A stretch of 64,000 nucleotides of DNA from an uncultured Intestinimonas sp. (GCF_944387245.1 NZ_CALXEE010000002.1:1-64000), one strand, 5' to 3'. Numbered from the stretch's first letter, positions 44,422 through 54,269 are shown. Made by a program: numbers and translations. The notes: generated by a model not told the origin, from the letters alone.

Positions 44422-45804
44422 TCAGTTCTGCGCCATCTGGCAAAAGCGCATGAGGATGGTGGCCACCTGGGCCCGGGTGGCGGAGCCGCGGGGGACCAGG
44501 GTGTGGGCGCTGACGCCGGTGATGAGCCCCCGGTCCACCGCCCAGCCCATGGGTGCGGCGGCGTAGGCCGAGACCAGGCCGGCGTCGGTATAGCCGCTCA
44601 GGTCGGCCTGTCCGGCGGTGCTCTGTCCGGCGAAACCGGCGTAGCGGTACAGGATGGCGGCCATCTGCTCCCGGGTGATGGGGTCGCTGGGGCCGAAGCG
44701 GCCGTCGCCGTAGCCGGTGACGATGCCGTTGGCGCTGGCCCAGGCCACGCCGCTTGCGAACCAGTCGCCGCCGGATACGTCGGTGAAGGCGGCGGCGCCG
44801 GAGACGGCGGGGCTGCCCGCCAGGCGGTACAGGATGGTGACCAGCATGGCCCGGTTGGTGGTGAGGTCCGGGGAGAACTGGTTCAGGGCGGTGCCGCTCA
44901 TGAGACCCTGCCGGTAGACGTAGGCCACCGCCTGGGCGTACCAGTCGCCGGACGCCACGTCGGTGAAGGGCAAGGGCCCCTCCCCTTCTGTCTGGCTCTT
45001 CGGGGTGAAGGCGGCGGAGACGGTGACCTTGGCGGCGGGCATGGTAAAGGTGTAGGTCCCGTCCTTCTGCTTGGAGAGGGAGAGGGACTTGCCGGCGGCG
45101 GTGACGGCGGTCACCTTCTGGAGCACATAGCCCTGGTCGGGTACGGCAGTGAGGGTGACGGTCCTGCCGCTGGCGGCCTGGGAGCGGCTGGCGGTGAGGG
45201 TGCCTCCTGTGGGCCGGTCCACCTGGATGGACCACAGGGCCTCCCCGTCGCTGCCGGAGCCGCCGCTGGTCTGGCTGCCGGAGCCGCCGCTGGTCTGGCC
45301 GCCGGAGCCGCTGCCGGTGCCGTCCGAAGCGCCGCCGCCGGAGTTACCGCTGTCGGAAGGGCCGGCGTCCAGTTCTCCGCTGTTGCTCCCCAGCAGCTTG
45401 CTGTTGGAAAAACCGGTCACGGAAAAGGAGGCGCCGGGGGTGGAGAGGGTGCCCAGGGTGAGGCTGCCATTGTCGGTGAGGGTGCCGGTGCGGAGGGTCA
45501 CGTAGACCGTGACCCGGTCCCCCTCCTGCCGGTGTGTGGCGTGGACGCCGGGCAGGGCGGCCAGGGAGCCGTCCAGGGCAAAGTCATAGCTGGGGCTGGA
45601 CTGGGAGAGGGTGAAGGTGACCTGGAGGCTCTGGCAGTCCTCAGGCACACCGGTGAAGCCCACCGCCTGGCTGGTGGCCTCCTGGCCGGAGGTCACCAGG
45701 GACAGTCCGCCGGAGACAGCCGACGCCCAGGGGGTGAGGGCTGCGGCCGCCATGGCCAGGGCCAGCAGGATGGAGAGGAAGGAAGTTCTGCGGGGCATGG
45801 TCAT
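44422..45804 (-). CDS. SLH-anchored surface protein with beta-sandwich domain
   Basis: A 460-residue secreted protein. The signal peptide ends at about ASAVSGG. A beta-rich domain of about 115 residues follows (VGFTGVPEDCQSLQVTFTL ... ASFSVTGFSNSKLLG), whose length and strand pattern recall a cohesin but are not diagnostic. Then come a Ser/Gly linker (about residues 150-190), a bacterial-repeat domain (GGTLTASRSQAASGRTVTL, VTVSAAFTP) and three SLH repeats. The ATG at 45804 overlaps the stop of the M60 gene as ATGA, with AGGAGG upstream, so both proteins are made together. It probably anchors to the wall and may hold the protease. Confidence 0.87.
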   Translation of the reverse strand: MTMPRRTSFLSILLALAMAAAALTPWASAVSGGLSLVTSGQEATSQAVGFTGVPEDCQSLQVTFTLSQSSPSYDFALDGSLAALPGVHATHRQEGDRVTVYVTLRTGTLTDNGSLTLGTLSTPGASFSVTGFSNSKLLGSNSGELDAGPSDSGNSGGGASDGTGSGSGGQTSGGSGSQTSGGSGSDGEALWSIQVDRPTGGTLTASRSQAASGRTVTLTAVPDQGYVLQKVTAVTAAGKSLSLSKQKDGTYTFTMPAAKVTVSAAFTPKSQTEGEGPLPFTDVASGDWYAQAVAYVYRQGLMSGTALNQFSPDLTTNRAMLVTILYRLAGSPAVSGAAAFTDVSGGDWFASGVAWASANGIVTGYGDGRFGPSDPITREQMAAILYRYAGFAGQSTAGQADLSGYTDAGLVSAYAAAPMGWAVDRGLITGVSAHTLVPRGSATRAQVATILMRFCQMAQN

Positions 45805-48800
45805 GCGTCCTCCTGACTGTTGTCGCTCTTGAGCTCGATGTAGGGCAGGGAGCCCGGGTCCTGGGCGGTGCCTTCCCCGCCGTCGGGGAAGGGCAGCCAC
45901 AGGGTTCGGCTGGTGAGCCGCTTGCTGCTGGTGTCGCCGGGCACGTCGGTGCGGTAGAAGTTGATGCGGATCTCCAGGGGGTAGTTGTCGGTGACGCCGC
46001 TCTGGGCGTTGAGGGCCTTTTCGGCCTCCAGATCGGGCACGAAGAGGAGGAAGCCGTCGCTGGTGTCGCTGACCGCCCCGTCGGCGGGGATCTCGGCCAG
46101 GAGCAGGCCGTAGCCGTTCATGGGCCGGGTGACGGTGGTGACGCTGCCGGCCTCGGCGGTGGTGTTATAGACCGCCTCCACCTCCACGTAGTTGTAGCGG
46201 GGGTCGCCCCGGTAGGTGCCCAGAATGACCAGGGTGCCGGCCTCGATGACCTCGCCGTCGTTGTAGTGGTAGTCGCCGGACAGGATGCCCACGGCGGCGC
46301 CGTCGTAGAAGTCCACCCGGTCGCCGGGGTAATCCAGCAGCTCCACGTGGGCCTCCTCCGGGATGCCGGAAAGCTCCAGCACGGCGGCGTCGTAGGTCCA
46401 GATGCGGGTGTCGGAGGGATCTGCCCCCGGCTTGGTAAAGTAGGCCGTCACCGTGTCGCCGGACAGGGCGCCCTCCTTGACGTCAGTCCAGTCCTCCGCC
46501 TGGGCGTCGGCCTTCATCTTCACGGTATAATGGCCGCTGAGGTCGCCGCCGGTGACCTTGATGCCGGTGACGGGGACGGCGCCGCCCTTCATGGTGATGG
46601 TGACGGTCTCGCCGGACCGCTTCAGGTCGTAGAGGGCGGGATCGATGGTCTTGTCGTAGGCCACCCGGACCTCGTCGGCCTCCGCCTCGCTGCCCAGGTT
46701 GCCCAGCTGGTCCAGGGGCACCACGGAGTAGGTGTAGGTCAGGTTGTTGGCGGCGCCCAGGTCGTCCACGTAGACGTTCTCGGTGGTAAAGCCGATGGCG
46801 GCGCCGTTGCGGCGGATCTCGTAGCCCAGGATCTTGTCCCGGTCGGTGTGGGTGATGGTCAGGGTCACCTGGGAGCCCTCCACGGCGGCGGCGACGGCGG
46901 CCTCACCGCGGGCGGCGCTGCCGCTCTCCAGGCGGTAATTCCGGGCGGCGTCATTGAGGTACCAGATGGCCCGCTCCTCGGCGGGGTGGTCGTCCAGGAT
47001 GGCCTTTACGGCGGGGCTGAGGGTCATGCCCCAGCGGGTAAAGAAAGCGGTGAGGTCCCGGTCGGCTACTTGAGCGGCAATGAGGGCAAAGCGCTCGTCG
47101 TAGCCGTAGCCGCTGTATGCGCCGGACTTCCACAGCCGGAAGAACTGGTTGTAGAAGGCCATGGGCTCCTCTGCCCCGTCGTAGGCCAGGTGGAGCTGCC
47201 AGTACATGCCCAGTTGGACAAAGACGTTGTTGGCGGTGCCGGGACGGCCCTGGGCCACCTTGTTAAAAATGTCCGCCCAGCGGCCGTCGGCGGTGAGCCG
47301 GGTGGAAAGGGTCATGGCCTCCCCGTCCCAGGCCTGGGCGGCCAGGGAATAGAGGTTGTTGGTACACTCGGCCTTGCCCAGCTTGTCCATGTTGTGGCCG
47401 ATCTCGTGGGCGATGCCCCAGCCGAAGAGGCCGTTTTCCGCCGCTCCGGCGGTCTGGGCGGCGGGCTTGCCCTGGACCAGGGCGGCGGTAGAGCCGTACT
47501 CCACGCCGATGTGTTCCCCGGCGGCGTACATGAAGGCGCCGGCGAACATGCGCATGTAACGGATGTTCTGTCGGGTGGTCATGGGATAGCGGTAGGTCTC
47601 CAGGTCGGCGTCGGCGTCGATGATGCCCTGGACCTGGTTAACCACGAAGAGCTCCTCCTCCCAGGCCAGCACGTTCTGGTACATGGTCTCCACCATGGAC
47701 TCCTCATCGCCGCCCACCCCCTTCAGTCCGGCGAGGACCTGGTCGGCGGGCAGGGACAGGAGGATGCTGGGGGTGGCGATCTCGGTGGCGTTGCGGACGT
47801 CGGTGGTGAGGGCGGCGCCGGTGAGGCCGGAGACGTAGGTCTCCAGGGCCTGGACATAGGCCCGGATGGCGTCCTTGCGGGCGCTCTCGCCCATGTCGTA
47901 CCAGCCGGACAGCTCCAGCACCGGCATCTGCCAGACGTTGGCGGCGTTGCGGATCTGGATCTCAATGTCCTCGGGCCGGACCCCGGCGTAGGTCAGGTAG
48001 AGCACGCCGCCCCGGGTGTCCTTCAGGGAGCCGATCTCGGGCACAGTGATGTAGTTGCGGCCGTTTTTCAGCTCGATGGGGCTGCCCTTCCACACGCCGG
48101 ACTCGCCGTAGAACTGGGTGGGCACCACATAGACGGGCTGATCGCCGGGCAGGTCGGCGTAGATGGCCACGGTGGCGCCCGCCCTGGCGGTGACGCCCAG
48201 GGGCTGGAGGGCGCTGGCGGTCTGACCGGCGGACTTGTCCCCGGCGGCGGAGGCCGAGCGGCTCTGGAAGTCGTTCTTCACCAGGGCCAGGGCGTTGTCC
48301 TTGCGCTCCAGCAGGGCCTGGGCCAGGTCCAGCTCGTCCTTCAGCCGGGTGCGGTCCAGGTAGAAGCTGCTCAGGACGCTCAGCCGCTCCCGCAGGGCGG
48401 TGATGTCGCCCTGCTCAACAGCGCCGTTGAGGGCGGTGAAGGAGCCGTTTGCGAAGAGGGCGGCGATGTCGTCGCTGAGGGTGTTGCTCTTATAGAAGGC
48501 GATCTCGGAGATGCTCACCCGGGCGCCGCCGCCCTCCACCTCGTTGAGGGCGATGGTGAGGCTGTGGACGCCCTTGAGTTCGGGGAAGGCCAGGGCCACG
48601 TAGCTACCGTCGATGAGACCGCTGGCCGGGAGGGCCTCGGCGGTGTAGAGCACCTCGCCCTCCTGGTCTCTGGCCGTCACGTTAAAGGTCTTGATGCACT
48701 TTTTGTGCTTGGCGTCCAGATAGGGTACCACCAGCACATAGTTCATGTCATAGGAGCCGTCAAAGGTGTAGGTGATGTTGCTGGAGGTCCAGTAGTCCCG

Positions 48801-50639
48801 GGCCACCCAGTAGGTGTTGGGGTCGCCGTCGGTGAGGTGGGTGGTGACGTCAAAGTTGGGGCACAGGCTCTTATTTACGTTGGAGGGGACCTCCATGACG
48901 ATGGAGGTGACGGAGCCCTTGTCAATGCGCCCGTCGGCGGGCAGCTCCGGCATGTCGAAGGCCTCCTTTTTGGGGGTGCCCAGGGCCACGGCGGAGAGGG
49001 GCCCCACGCCCCGGAGGTTGCCCGCCTTCACCGCCACCTCGTACTCGGTGCCGTTGGTGAGACCGGTAATTACGGTGCCGGTGGAGGCGATGTCGCCGCC
49101 CCAGCGCCGGAAGTCGCTCTCCCCTTTTGCCCGGTAGAACACCTGGTAGTAGGTAGCGTCCTTGGTGGAGCCCCAGGTCAGGCGCAGGGCAGTGTCGGCG
49201 CCCTCCACCAGAAGGTTGGAGGGGGCGCCGGGGGCGTTGGCGGGGACGGGCACGGCGGAGATCACCGCCGAGGGGGTGCCGCTCCAGCCGTCGCTGACGG
49301 CGGTCACCTGGAAGTAGTAGGTCTTGTTGTTGGTGAGGCCGGAGAGGGTGGCCTTGTTGGTGCTCACCGACAGGCTCTGGCCCAGGCTGTTCCGGTCCTG
49401 GCCGTAGGAGACGGTGTAGCCGGTGACGTTCTTCACGCTGTCCCACACCAGCTTTACCTCCCCGTCGCCGGTGGCGGCGGACAGGCCCTTCACCTGGGTG
49501 TCGGCCTGGATGGCGTCGGAGACGCTGTCCTTGAGAAACTGGATCTGGGTCACGGCGGCAAACTCCGGGGTCCCGCCGGTCTGACCCTCCACCTTGGTGA
49601 CGGTGATGGTGACCTTGGTCACGGCCACCTTCTTGCCCAGGTTGATGGAGATGACGCTCTGGCCGGCGGTGCGGCCGGTGGCGTGGACTCCGCTGGGGGC
49701 GGAGATGTTGAAGGGGACGGTCATGGTGCCGCCGCCCTCCAGCTCCACCAGCGCGGAGCCCGCCTGGATGGCTCCGTCGGAGACGGGGGTGGTGATGGTG
49801 ATCTCGCTCATCTCGGTGGGTGTCTCCAGGGCGATGGGGAGAGAGAGCTCACTTTTGCCCTGGGCGGGGGCCAGAGTGACGGTGCTCCCGCCGGTGAAGA
49901 GGTCGTCGGCGGTGCCGCCGGTAAAGGTCACGGCCCCCTCCTCCACGGTGGTGCGCACGATGGCGGCGGTGGAGAGAATCTGGGGATCGCCCTCCAGGCC
50001 CACCATCTTATTGATATAGGAGAGGTCGGTGACATCCACCACTCCGTCGCCGTTAAGGTCGTAGGTGTCCAGGTCGCCGGTTTTTCCCAGCTGGGCGTCC
50101 ATGGCGTCCCGGTCGGCGGTGGTGACGGCGCCGTCGCCGTCCACGTCGCCCAGGGCAAAGCTGCCGTTGCCGGTGCTCAGGAGCACGTGCTGGGAATAGT
50201 TCTCCAGTTCCACCGGGGTGGTGCAGGTGGTGTAGCCCCGGCCGGAGAGGGACAGGTTGTAGTCCCCGGTGGGCAGGCCGTCCAGGGTCACCTGATAGTA
50301 ACCGATGCGGCGCTCGGTGGTGAGGGGGACGCCGTGGATGTTCTGTGCCTCCACCGAGACAGCCAGGCCGTCGGTGCCTTGGGAGGTGCCGTCGGCCAGG
50401 GAGACCGTGACGGCCTTGCCGCTGCCGGTCAGGGTCAGCCGGAGGTCCCGGGCGGACACCTCGTCGGCCTGCTGGGGCAGGTCAAAGCGGACGGTGAGGG
50501 CGATGGAGCCTGTGGCGGCATCCGACGCCGGCCCCACCCCGGCCGCGGCGGCGGGGTATCCTATCGTACAGAAAGAGCCAGTCAGGGCCAGGCTCAAAAG
50601 CCCGGAAACGGCTCTGCGAAGGCGGTTCGATCTGCTCAT
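45801..50639 (-). CDS. giant secreted M60-like (enhancin-family) metalloprotease with dockerin
   Basis: A 1612-residue secreted protein. The signal peptide ends near YPAAAAG. A beta-domain is followed by a type I dockerin (about residues 163-215) with two complete calcium loops, DVDGDGAVTTAD and DLNGDGVVDVTD. After another beta-domain come two fibronectin type III domains (about 390-570), a discoidin/CBM32-like domain (about 600-740) and a helical region. The M60 catalytic domain has HEIGH at 1078-1082 and Glu1091 nearby. C-terminal beta-domains follow. M60-like enzymes cleave mucin-type glycoproteins. GGAGAAAG precedes the ATG at 50639. The SLH partner is translationally coupled at the 3' end. 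Confidence 0.88.
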   Translation of the reverse strand: MSRSNRLRRAVSGLLSLALTGSFCTIGYPAAAAGVGPASDAATGSIALTVRFDLPQQADEVSARDLRLTLTGSGKAVTVSLADGTSQGTDGLAVSVEAQNIHGVPLTTERRIGYYQVTLDGLPTGDYNLSLSGRGYTTCTTPVELENYSQHVLLSTGNGSFALGDVDGDGAVTTADRDAMDAQLGKTGDLDTYDLNGDGVVDVTDLSYINKMVGLEGDPQILSTAAIVRTTVEEGAVTFTGGTADDLFTGGSTVTLAPAQGKSELSLPIALETPTEMSEITITTPVSDGAIQAGSALVELEGGGTMTVPFNISAPSGVHATGRTAGQSVISINLGKKVAVTKVTITVTKVEGQTGGTPEFAAVTQIQFLKDSVSDAIQADTQVKGLSAATGDGEVKLVWDSVKNVTGYTVSYGQDRNSLGQSLSVSTNKATLSGLTNNKTYYFQVTAVSDGWSGTPSAVISAVPVPANAPGAPSNLLVEGADTALRLTWGSTKDATYYQVFYRAKGESDFRRWGGDIASTGTVITGLTNGTEYEVAVKAGNLRGVGPLSAVALGTPKKEAFDMPELPADGRIDKGSVTSIVMEVPSNVNKSLCPNFDVTTHLTDGDPNTYWVARDYWTSSNITYTFDGSYDMNYVLVVPYLDAKHKKCIKTFNVTARDQEGEVLYTAEALPASGLIDGSYVALAFPELKGVHSLTIALNEVEGGGARVSISEIAFYKSNTLSDDIAALFANGSFTALNGAVEQGDITALRERLSVLSSFYLDRTRLKDELDLAQALLERKDNALALVKNDFQSRSASAAGDKSAGQTASALQPLGVTARAGATVAIYADLPGDQPVYVVPTQFYGESGVWKGSPIELKNGRNYITVPEIGSLKDTRGGVLYLTYAGVRPEDIEIQIRNAANVWQMPVLELSGWYDMGESARKDAIRAYVQALETYVSGLTGAALTTDVRNATEIATPSILLSLPADQVLAGLKGVGGDEESMVETMYQNVLAWEEELFVVNQVQGIIDADADLETYRYPMTTRQNIRYMRMFAGAFMYAAGEHIGVEYGSTAALVQGKPAAQTAGAAENGLFGWGIAHEIGHNMDKLGKAECTNNLYSLAAQAWDGEAMTLSTRLTADGRWADIFNKVAQGRPGTANNVFVQLGMYWQLHLAYDGAEEPMAFYNQFFRLWKSGAYSGYGYDERFALIAAQVADRDLTAFFTRWGMTLSPAVKAILDDHPAEERAIWYLNDAARNYRLESGSAARGEAAVAAAVEGSQVTLTITHTDRDKILGYEIRRNGAAIGFTTENVYVDDLGAANNLTYTYSVVPLDQLGNLGSEAEADEVRVAYDKTIDPALYDLKRSGETVTITMKGGAVPVTGIKVTGGDLSGHYTVKMKADAQAEDWTDVKEGALSGDTVTAYFTKPGADPSDTRIWTYDAAVLELSGIPEEAHVELLDYPGDRVDFYDGAAVGILSGDYHYNDGEVIEAGTLVILGTYRGDPRYNYVEVEAVYNTTAEAGSVTTVTRPMNGYGLLLAEIPADGAVSDTSDGFLLFVPDLEAEKALNAQSGVTDNYPLEIRINFYRTDVPGDTSSKRLTSRTLWLPFPDGGEGTAQDPGSLPYIELKSDNSQEDA

Positions 50640-50705
50640 CTCTTTTCTTTCTCCTATCACGGTGTTGTCCCGGGCCGGTGAGACCCGGCCCTGGGCAGCC
50701 TCGTG

Positions 50706-50735
50706 ATTATAGCGAATCCCCGCCCCAAAATACAA
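50706..50735 (-). promoter_or_regulatory. predicted sigma-A promoter of the M60/SLH operon
   Basis: On the minus strand, TTGTAT (50730-50735), 18-bp spacer, TATAAT (50706-50711), 67 bp upstream of the start. The leader has a GGGCCGG/CCCGGCCC hairpin near 50672-50690. The rest of 50640-50956 is AT-rich and non-coding. Confidence 0.7.
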
Positions 50736-50956
50736 CCAAAAAACGGTTACAAAATATTTTCATGAAATACGTAAGAATTATTTTTTGTGACTGTCTACTT
50801 CTGGTGAAAACCCTACAAATTTACTATGTTTCTTTTGCCGGGGGCGGAGATGCCTGGTCCACAGGCGCGGACCGAACATGAGGCCGGACCGGGCGTCATA
50901 TAGTGGAACTGTGCAAGACACCCCGTTGGGGGGGAACCAATAAGGAGGCGTATGGA

Positions 50957-51670
50957 ATGAAATTATACCTGATCCGGCGGCGGGTCTTTACGGTGGGGCT
51001 GTGTCTGCTGGCAGCGGCGGGCATGCTCTACGTGGTGAACCACCCGGCCATCGTGGGGGCGTCGGCCACCACCCGGCAGCTGCCCATCTACTGTGTGGCC
51101 CGGGACCAGAAGGTGGCCTCTCTCACCTTTGATGCCGCCTGGGGCAACGAGGACACCCAGCAGCTCATCGACATTCTGGGAAAGTACGACGTAAAGGCCA
51201 CCTTTTTTGTGGTGGGCGAGTGGGTGGACAAATACCCCGAGTCGGTGAAGGCTCTCTCCGACGCGGGGCACGAGGTCATGGACCACTCCAACACCCACCC
51301 CCACATGTCCCAGCTCAGCCGGGAGGAGATTCAAGCCGACGTCGCCGCCTGTGCCGACAAGATCGAGACTGTCACCGGGGTCCGGCCCACCCTCTTCCGG
51401 CCGCCCTACGGCGAGTACGACGACAAGGTCATCACCGCCGTCCGGGCCCTGGGCATTGAGCCCATCCAGTGGGACGTGGATGGTTCCCAAACAGCTTCAA
51501 GCCATTCATCCATCTTGACCTGTGGGTTTTTGGATACCCTTCCAATGACGGCGCCGGAGCCTCCCTTTATGGCGGCATGGATCATAAAACGTCCTGCTGC
51601 GGACAATGTTTTGAGGGGGGGAGGACTATACGCACAGCATCATTTGCGCTCTGAGGCTCCGGGTGTATAA
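50957..51670 (+). pseudogene. truncated PdaB-like polysaccharide deacetylase
   Basis: The N terminus is a normal PdaB-type NodB-fold deacetylase: membrane/signal segment (FTVGLCLLAAAGMLYVV), SLTFDAAWGNEDT with the motif-1 Asp, HSNTHPHMS, and RPPYGEYDD. After about residue 176 (QWDVD, near 51483) similarity stops and about 60 unrelated residues run to a stop. The last conserved NodB motifs are missing. No continuation was seen downstream. PdaB proteins modify cortex or wall glycan in spore formers. AAGGAGG is 8 nt before the ATG at 50957. The break coincides with the start of mobile-element debris. Confidence 0.85.
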
Positions 51671-51673
51671 TGA

Positions 51674-52111
51674 AGACAACACTGCATCCGGAGCGCCACC
51701 GTCATCTCCGCCACCCTTAGCAATGGCACGACTATTTCCAAGACCATCACTGTCACCGACGTCCTGGCCGATACGGTCATCAACCTGCCCCAGTTCCCCT
51801 GCACGGTGGAGCTTCGCAATTCCTCCGGCGACCGGCTCTACCAGGGCACCATTACCGAAGGCCGGTATGATCTCCGGGACGGACTGCGGTTCTATCTGAA
51901 GGGCACGGTGGACGAGATCACGCCCTCCGCCGCCTCCACCAACGCGCTGAGTTTCCAGATCACCGATGACGCCACCGGTGAGGTGGTGGACTACGGCGTG
52001 CCGGATATCTCCGGCCAGCTCGGGTCCTTTACCTACACCCCCTCCGGTTATAGCCCGGACGGCTACGGCCCGTTCAGCAAGGGTCGCAGCTATACCGTCA
52101 CCTTCCAGTAA
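51674..52111 (+). pseudogene. C-terminal fragment of a surface or secreted protein
   Basis: An open frame without a credible start begins just after a stop at 51671. It encodes beta-rich sequence (TLSNGTTISKTITVTDVLADTV ... ELRNSSGDRLYQGTI ... GRSYTVTFQ stop). Codon usage is GC-rich like the core genes. It looks like the tail of a larger extracellular protein joined here by deletion or insertion; I do not recognise the parent family. Confidence 0.6.
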
Positions 52112-52618
52112 CCGCCCCCGCAAAGGCCGGGGTCCCACCGGAAGTAACGCAGTCCATGCCGCCGCACTGCCGAAACGGCTTAGACATGCTGTAAAATAAG
52201 CGCATAAAAACGAGCGAGATTTGGAGCCTGAAAGAGGTTCCAAACCTCGCCGTTTACTTTATGCTTCATTTGTGCGTGCAAAGGGAAAGCGGGGCCGATG
52301 ATCTCAGCCGGGACGTCTGAGGTCGGGAGCGCTTTGCCAAGGTCTCCGAAATGCCCATATTTGAAGGCCCCGGGGCCTTCTGCTTTTCGATAGAGACGTC
52401 GACGATCATGACCGGCCAGCTGCACTTCCGGGTCAGGGCCGGAGCAGCGGCAGGATACCGCCATCCCCAGGGTACTCGCTGAGACGCCTTCTCTATCCCG
52501 TCCACCCGACCTGGACTCCGGTTGTCAGATTTGTCAGCCCATCTGAAGCTCATATCCACGCGGCATTCCACATAGAATACTTCCAACGTACTCGTTCAAA
52601 GAGAAAGGGATGAATGAC
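52112..52618. other. 507-bp debris region without intact gene
   Basis: Short broken frames on both strands, for example a plus-strand frame reading TSEIWSLKEVPNLAVYFML that stops after about 45 residues. They look like remnants of mobile or host genes, but no family could be named. Base composition is mixed. Confidence 0.5.
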
Positions 52619-52723
52619 ATGAGAATTGTGCATCGGCATCCGCAGCAAACCGATGATATCCAGCGATCTCAAGTCCTGGCCAGGCTTTACCTGACCTGTG
52701 TCTCGCTTCTAAAAAAGCGCTAG
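52619..52723 (+). CDS. small ORF upstream of the recombinase, unknown function
   Basis: A 34-codon frame starting at ATG 52619 with a purine-rich GAGAAAGGGATG stretch upstream. It is rich in Arg, Gln and Leu and ends KKR before a TAG. It lies 68 bp before the serine recombinase, where small accessory ORFs of mobile elements often sit. It may not be translated. Confidence 0.3.
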   Translation: MRIVHRHPQQTDDIQRSQVLARLYLTCVSLLKKR

Positions 52724-52791
52724 CGTATGTGGCCATGACCATAGCCGGCGTGCAGCAAAGCCGCTTATGCAGAAGAAAGGAGGTGTCCGAC

Positions 52792-54249
52792 TTGGACGCA
52801 ATCTATGCCCGGCAGTCTGTGGATAAGGCGGACAGCCTTTCCATTCAGGGCCAAATCGACCTGTGCCGGCAGCAGGCTGGCGATGACTGCAAAATCTATC
52901 AGGACAAGGGTTTCTCCGGCAAAAACACCAACCGCCCGTCCTTTCAGAAAATGATGGAGGATGTGGAGGGGGGACTGATCCGGAAAATCATTGTCTACCG
53001 CCTGGACCGCTTCTCCCGCTCCATTGCCGATTTCGGACGGCTGTGGGAGATCCTAAAGGCACATCAGGTGGAGTTTGTCTCCATGAACGAGACCTTCGAT
53101 ACCGCTACACCCATGGGCCGGGCCATGCTCAATATCATCATGGTCTTTGCCCAACTGGAGCGGGAGACCACAGCCGAGCGGGTACGGGACAACTATTATC
53201 AGCGGGCCAAACTGGGCTCCTGGCCGGGCGGTCCCCCACCCTATGGTTTTGCTATCGGGAAACTGCCGGGAACCGACGGGATGCTGGTCCCTACGCTGCT
53301 CCCCGATGACCATGCCCCAGTGGTGGAGCGTATCTTTCGGAGCTACGACCGTTCCGAGAGTACCCTGGGCAGTGTGGCCCGTGAACTGAACGCGGATGGT
53401 ATCCCGGCTCCCAGACGGGTTACCTGGGACAACGTATCCCTGTCCCGCATCCTACACAGCCCCTTATATGTTATGGCGGACGAGGACATCTACCTTTATT
53501 ATCAGGGAAAGGGGCTGAACTTTGCCAACCGTCTGGAAGAGTTTGACGGCCTGCATGCCGGTATGATCGTTGGGAAACGGGACCGGAGCGCCGGGAAGTA
53601 TCAGGACCTCAGGGACCAGCATTTCTCCCTGGCCAATCACTACGGTCTCCTTCCCTCAGAGCTGTGGCTCCGGTGCCAGTATAAGCTGGACCGTAACCGG
53701 CAGCTGGGAGGGGCGGGCAGGGGCAAACACACCTGGCTGACGGGATTGTTGAAATGCGCCAAATGCGGGTACAGTGTCAAGGTAAACCGGGACAAAGACA
53801 AATACTACCTTGTGTGCAGCGGACGGTCCAATCTGGGGCTGTGTGATGCGTCTATCCGTGTGGATCTCCGGGCGCTGGAGCACTCTGTGGAACAGGAACT
53901 GGAGCAGCTGCTGGCCCAGTGCCCTGAGGTGGAGCGTGACACCGGGGAGGACCGGGAGACGGCACAGGCCCTGGCGGAGATTGACCGGAAGATCGAACAC
54001 CTGATGTCGGCGCTGGCCGAGGGCAGCGAACTGACTATGTCTTACATAAACCGCACCATTGAAAAGCTGGAACAACAGCGCACCCGGCTGCTGGAAAAGG
54101 AGGACAGGCTGCATCGGTATCCAAAGCAGCTGCCGGGCCGCCTGAGATTCGGACCGCTGGACTTTGAGCAGAAAAAGCTGGTGGCGGCACAGTTCATCCG
54201 GGAGATCCAGATGTCCGGGGAGACGGCGGAAGTGATCTGGAATATATGA
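52792..54249 (+). CDS. large serine recombinase
   Basis: A 485-residue site-specific recombinase. The catalytic domain starts with DAIYARQSVDK, nucleophile Ser9, and includes YRLDRFSRSIADF and FAQLERETTAERV. A recombinase domain follows (GGPPPYGFAIG ... SLSRILHSPLYVM), then a zinc ribbon (CAKCGYSVKVNRD ... CSGRSNLGLC) and a coiled coil near the C terminus. The TTG start at 52792 is 7 nt after AAAGGAGG; the GTG at 52783 is too close to it. It appears intact. No excisionase, cargo genes or att repeats were recognised, so this is probably what remains of an integrative element. Confidence 0.92.
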   Translation: MDAIYARQSVDKADSLSIQGQIDLCRQQAGDDCKIYQDKGFSGKNTNRPSFQKMMEDVEGGLIRKIIVYRLDRFSRSIADFGRLWEILKAHQVEFVSMNETFDTATPMGRAMLNIIMVFAQLERETTAERVRDNYYQRAKLGSWPGGPPPYGFAIGKLPGTDGMLVPTLLPDDHAPVVERIFRSYDRSESTLGSVARELNADGIPAPRRVTWDNVSLSRILHSPLYVMADEDIYLYYQGKGLNFANRLEEFDGLHAGMIVGKRDRSAGKYQDLRDQHFSLANHYGLLPSELWLRCQYKLDRNRQLGGAGRGKHTWLTGLLKCAKCGYSVKVNRDKDKYYLVCSGRSNLGLCDASIRVDLRALEHSVEQELEQLLAQCPEVERDTGEDRETAQALAEIDRKIEHLMSALAEGSELTMSYINRTIEKLEQQRTRLLEKEDRLHRYPKQLPGRLRFGPLDFEQKKLVAAQFIREIQMSGETAEVIWNI

Positions 54250-54251
54250 GA

Positions 54252-54269
54252 GCATGGCGTATGCCATGC
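54252..54269 (+). terminator. small hairpin after the recombinase
   Basis: Perfect GCATGGC / GCCATGC stem, 4-nt loop, 3 nt past the stop. A T-rich stretch follows only after about 20 nt. Confidence 0.4.

Noticed and set aside
46266..50681. Plus-strand open frame of 1471 codons opposite the M60 protease
   Set aside because: Antisense shadow of the GC-rich M60 gene, made of G/H/V/L/D-rich low-complexity sequence without domains.
51486..51606. Minus-strand fragment reading IHAAIKGGSGAVIGRVSKNP considered as a transposase tail
   Set aside because: Too short to assign to any family; reported only as part of the debris.
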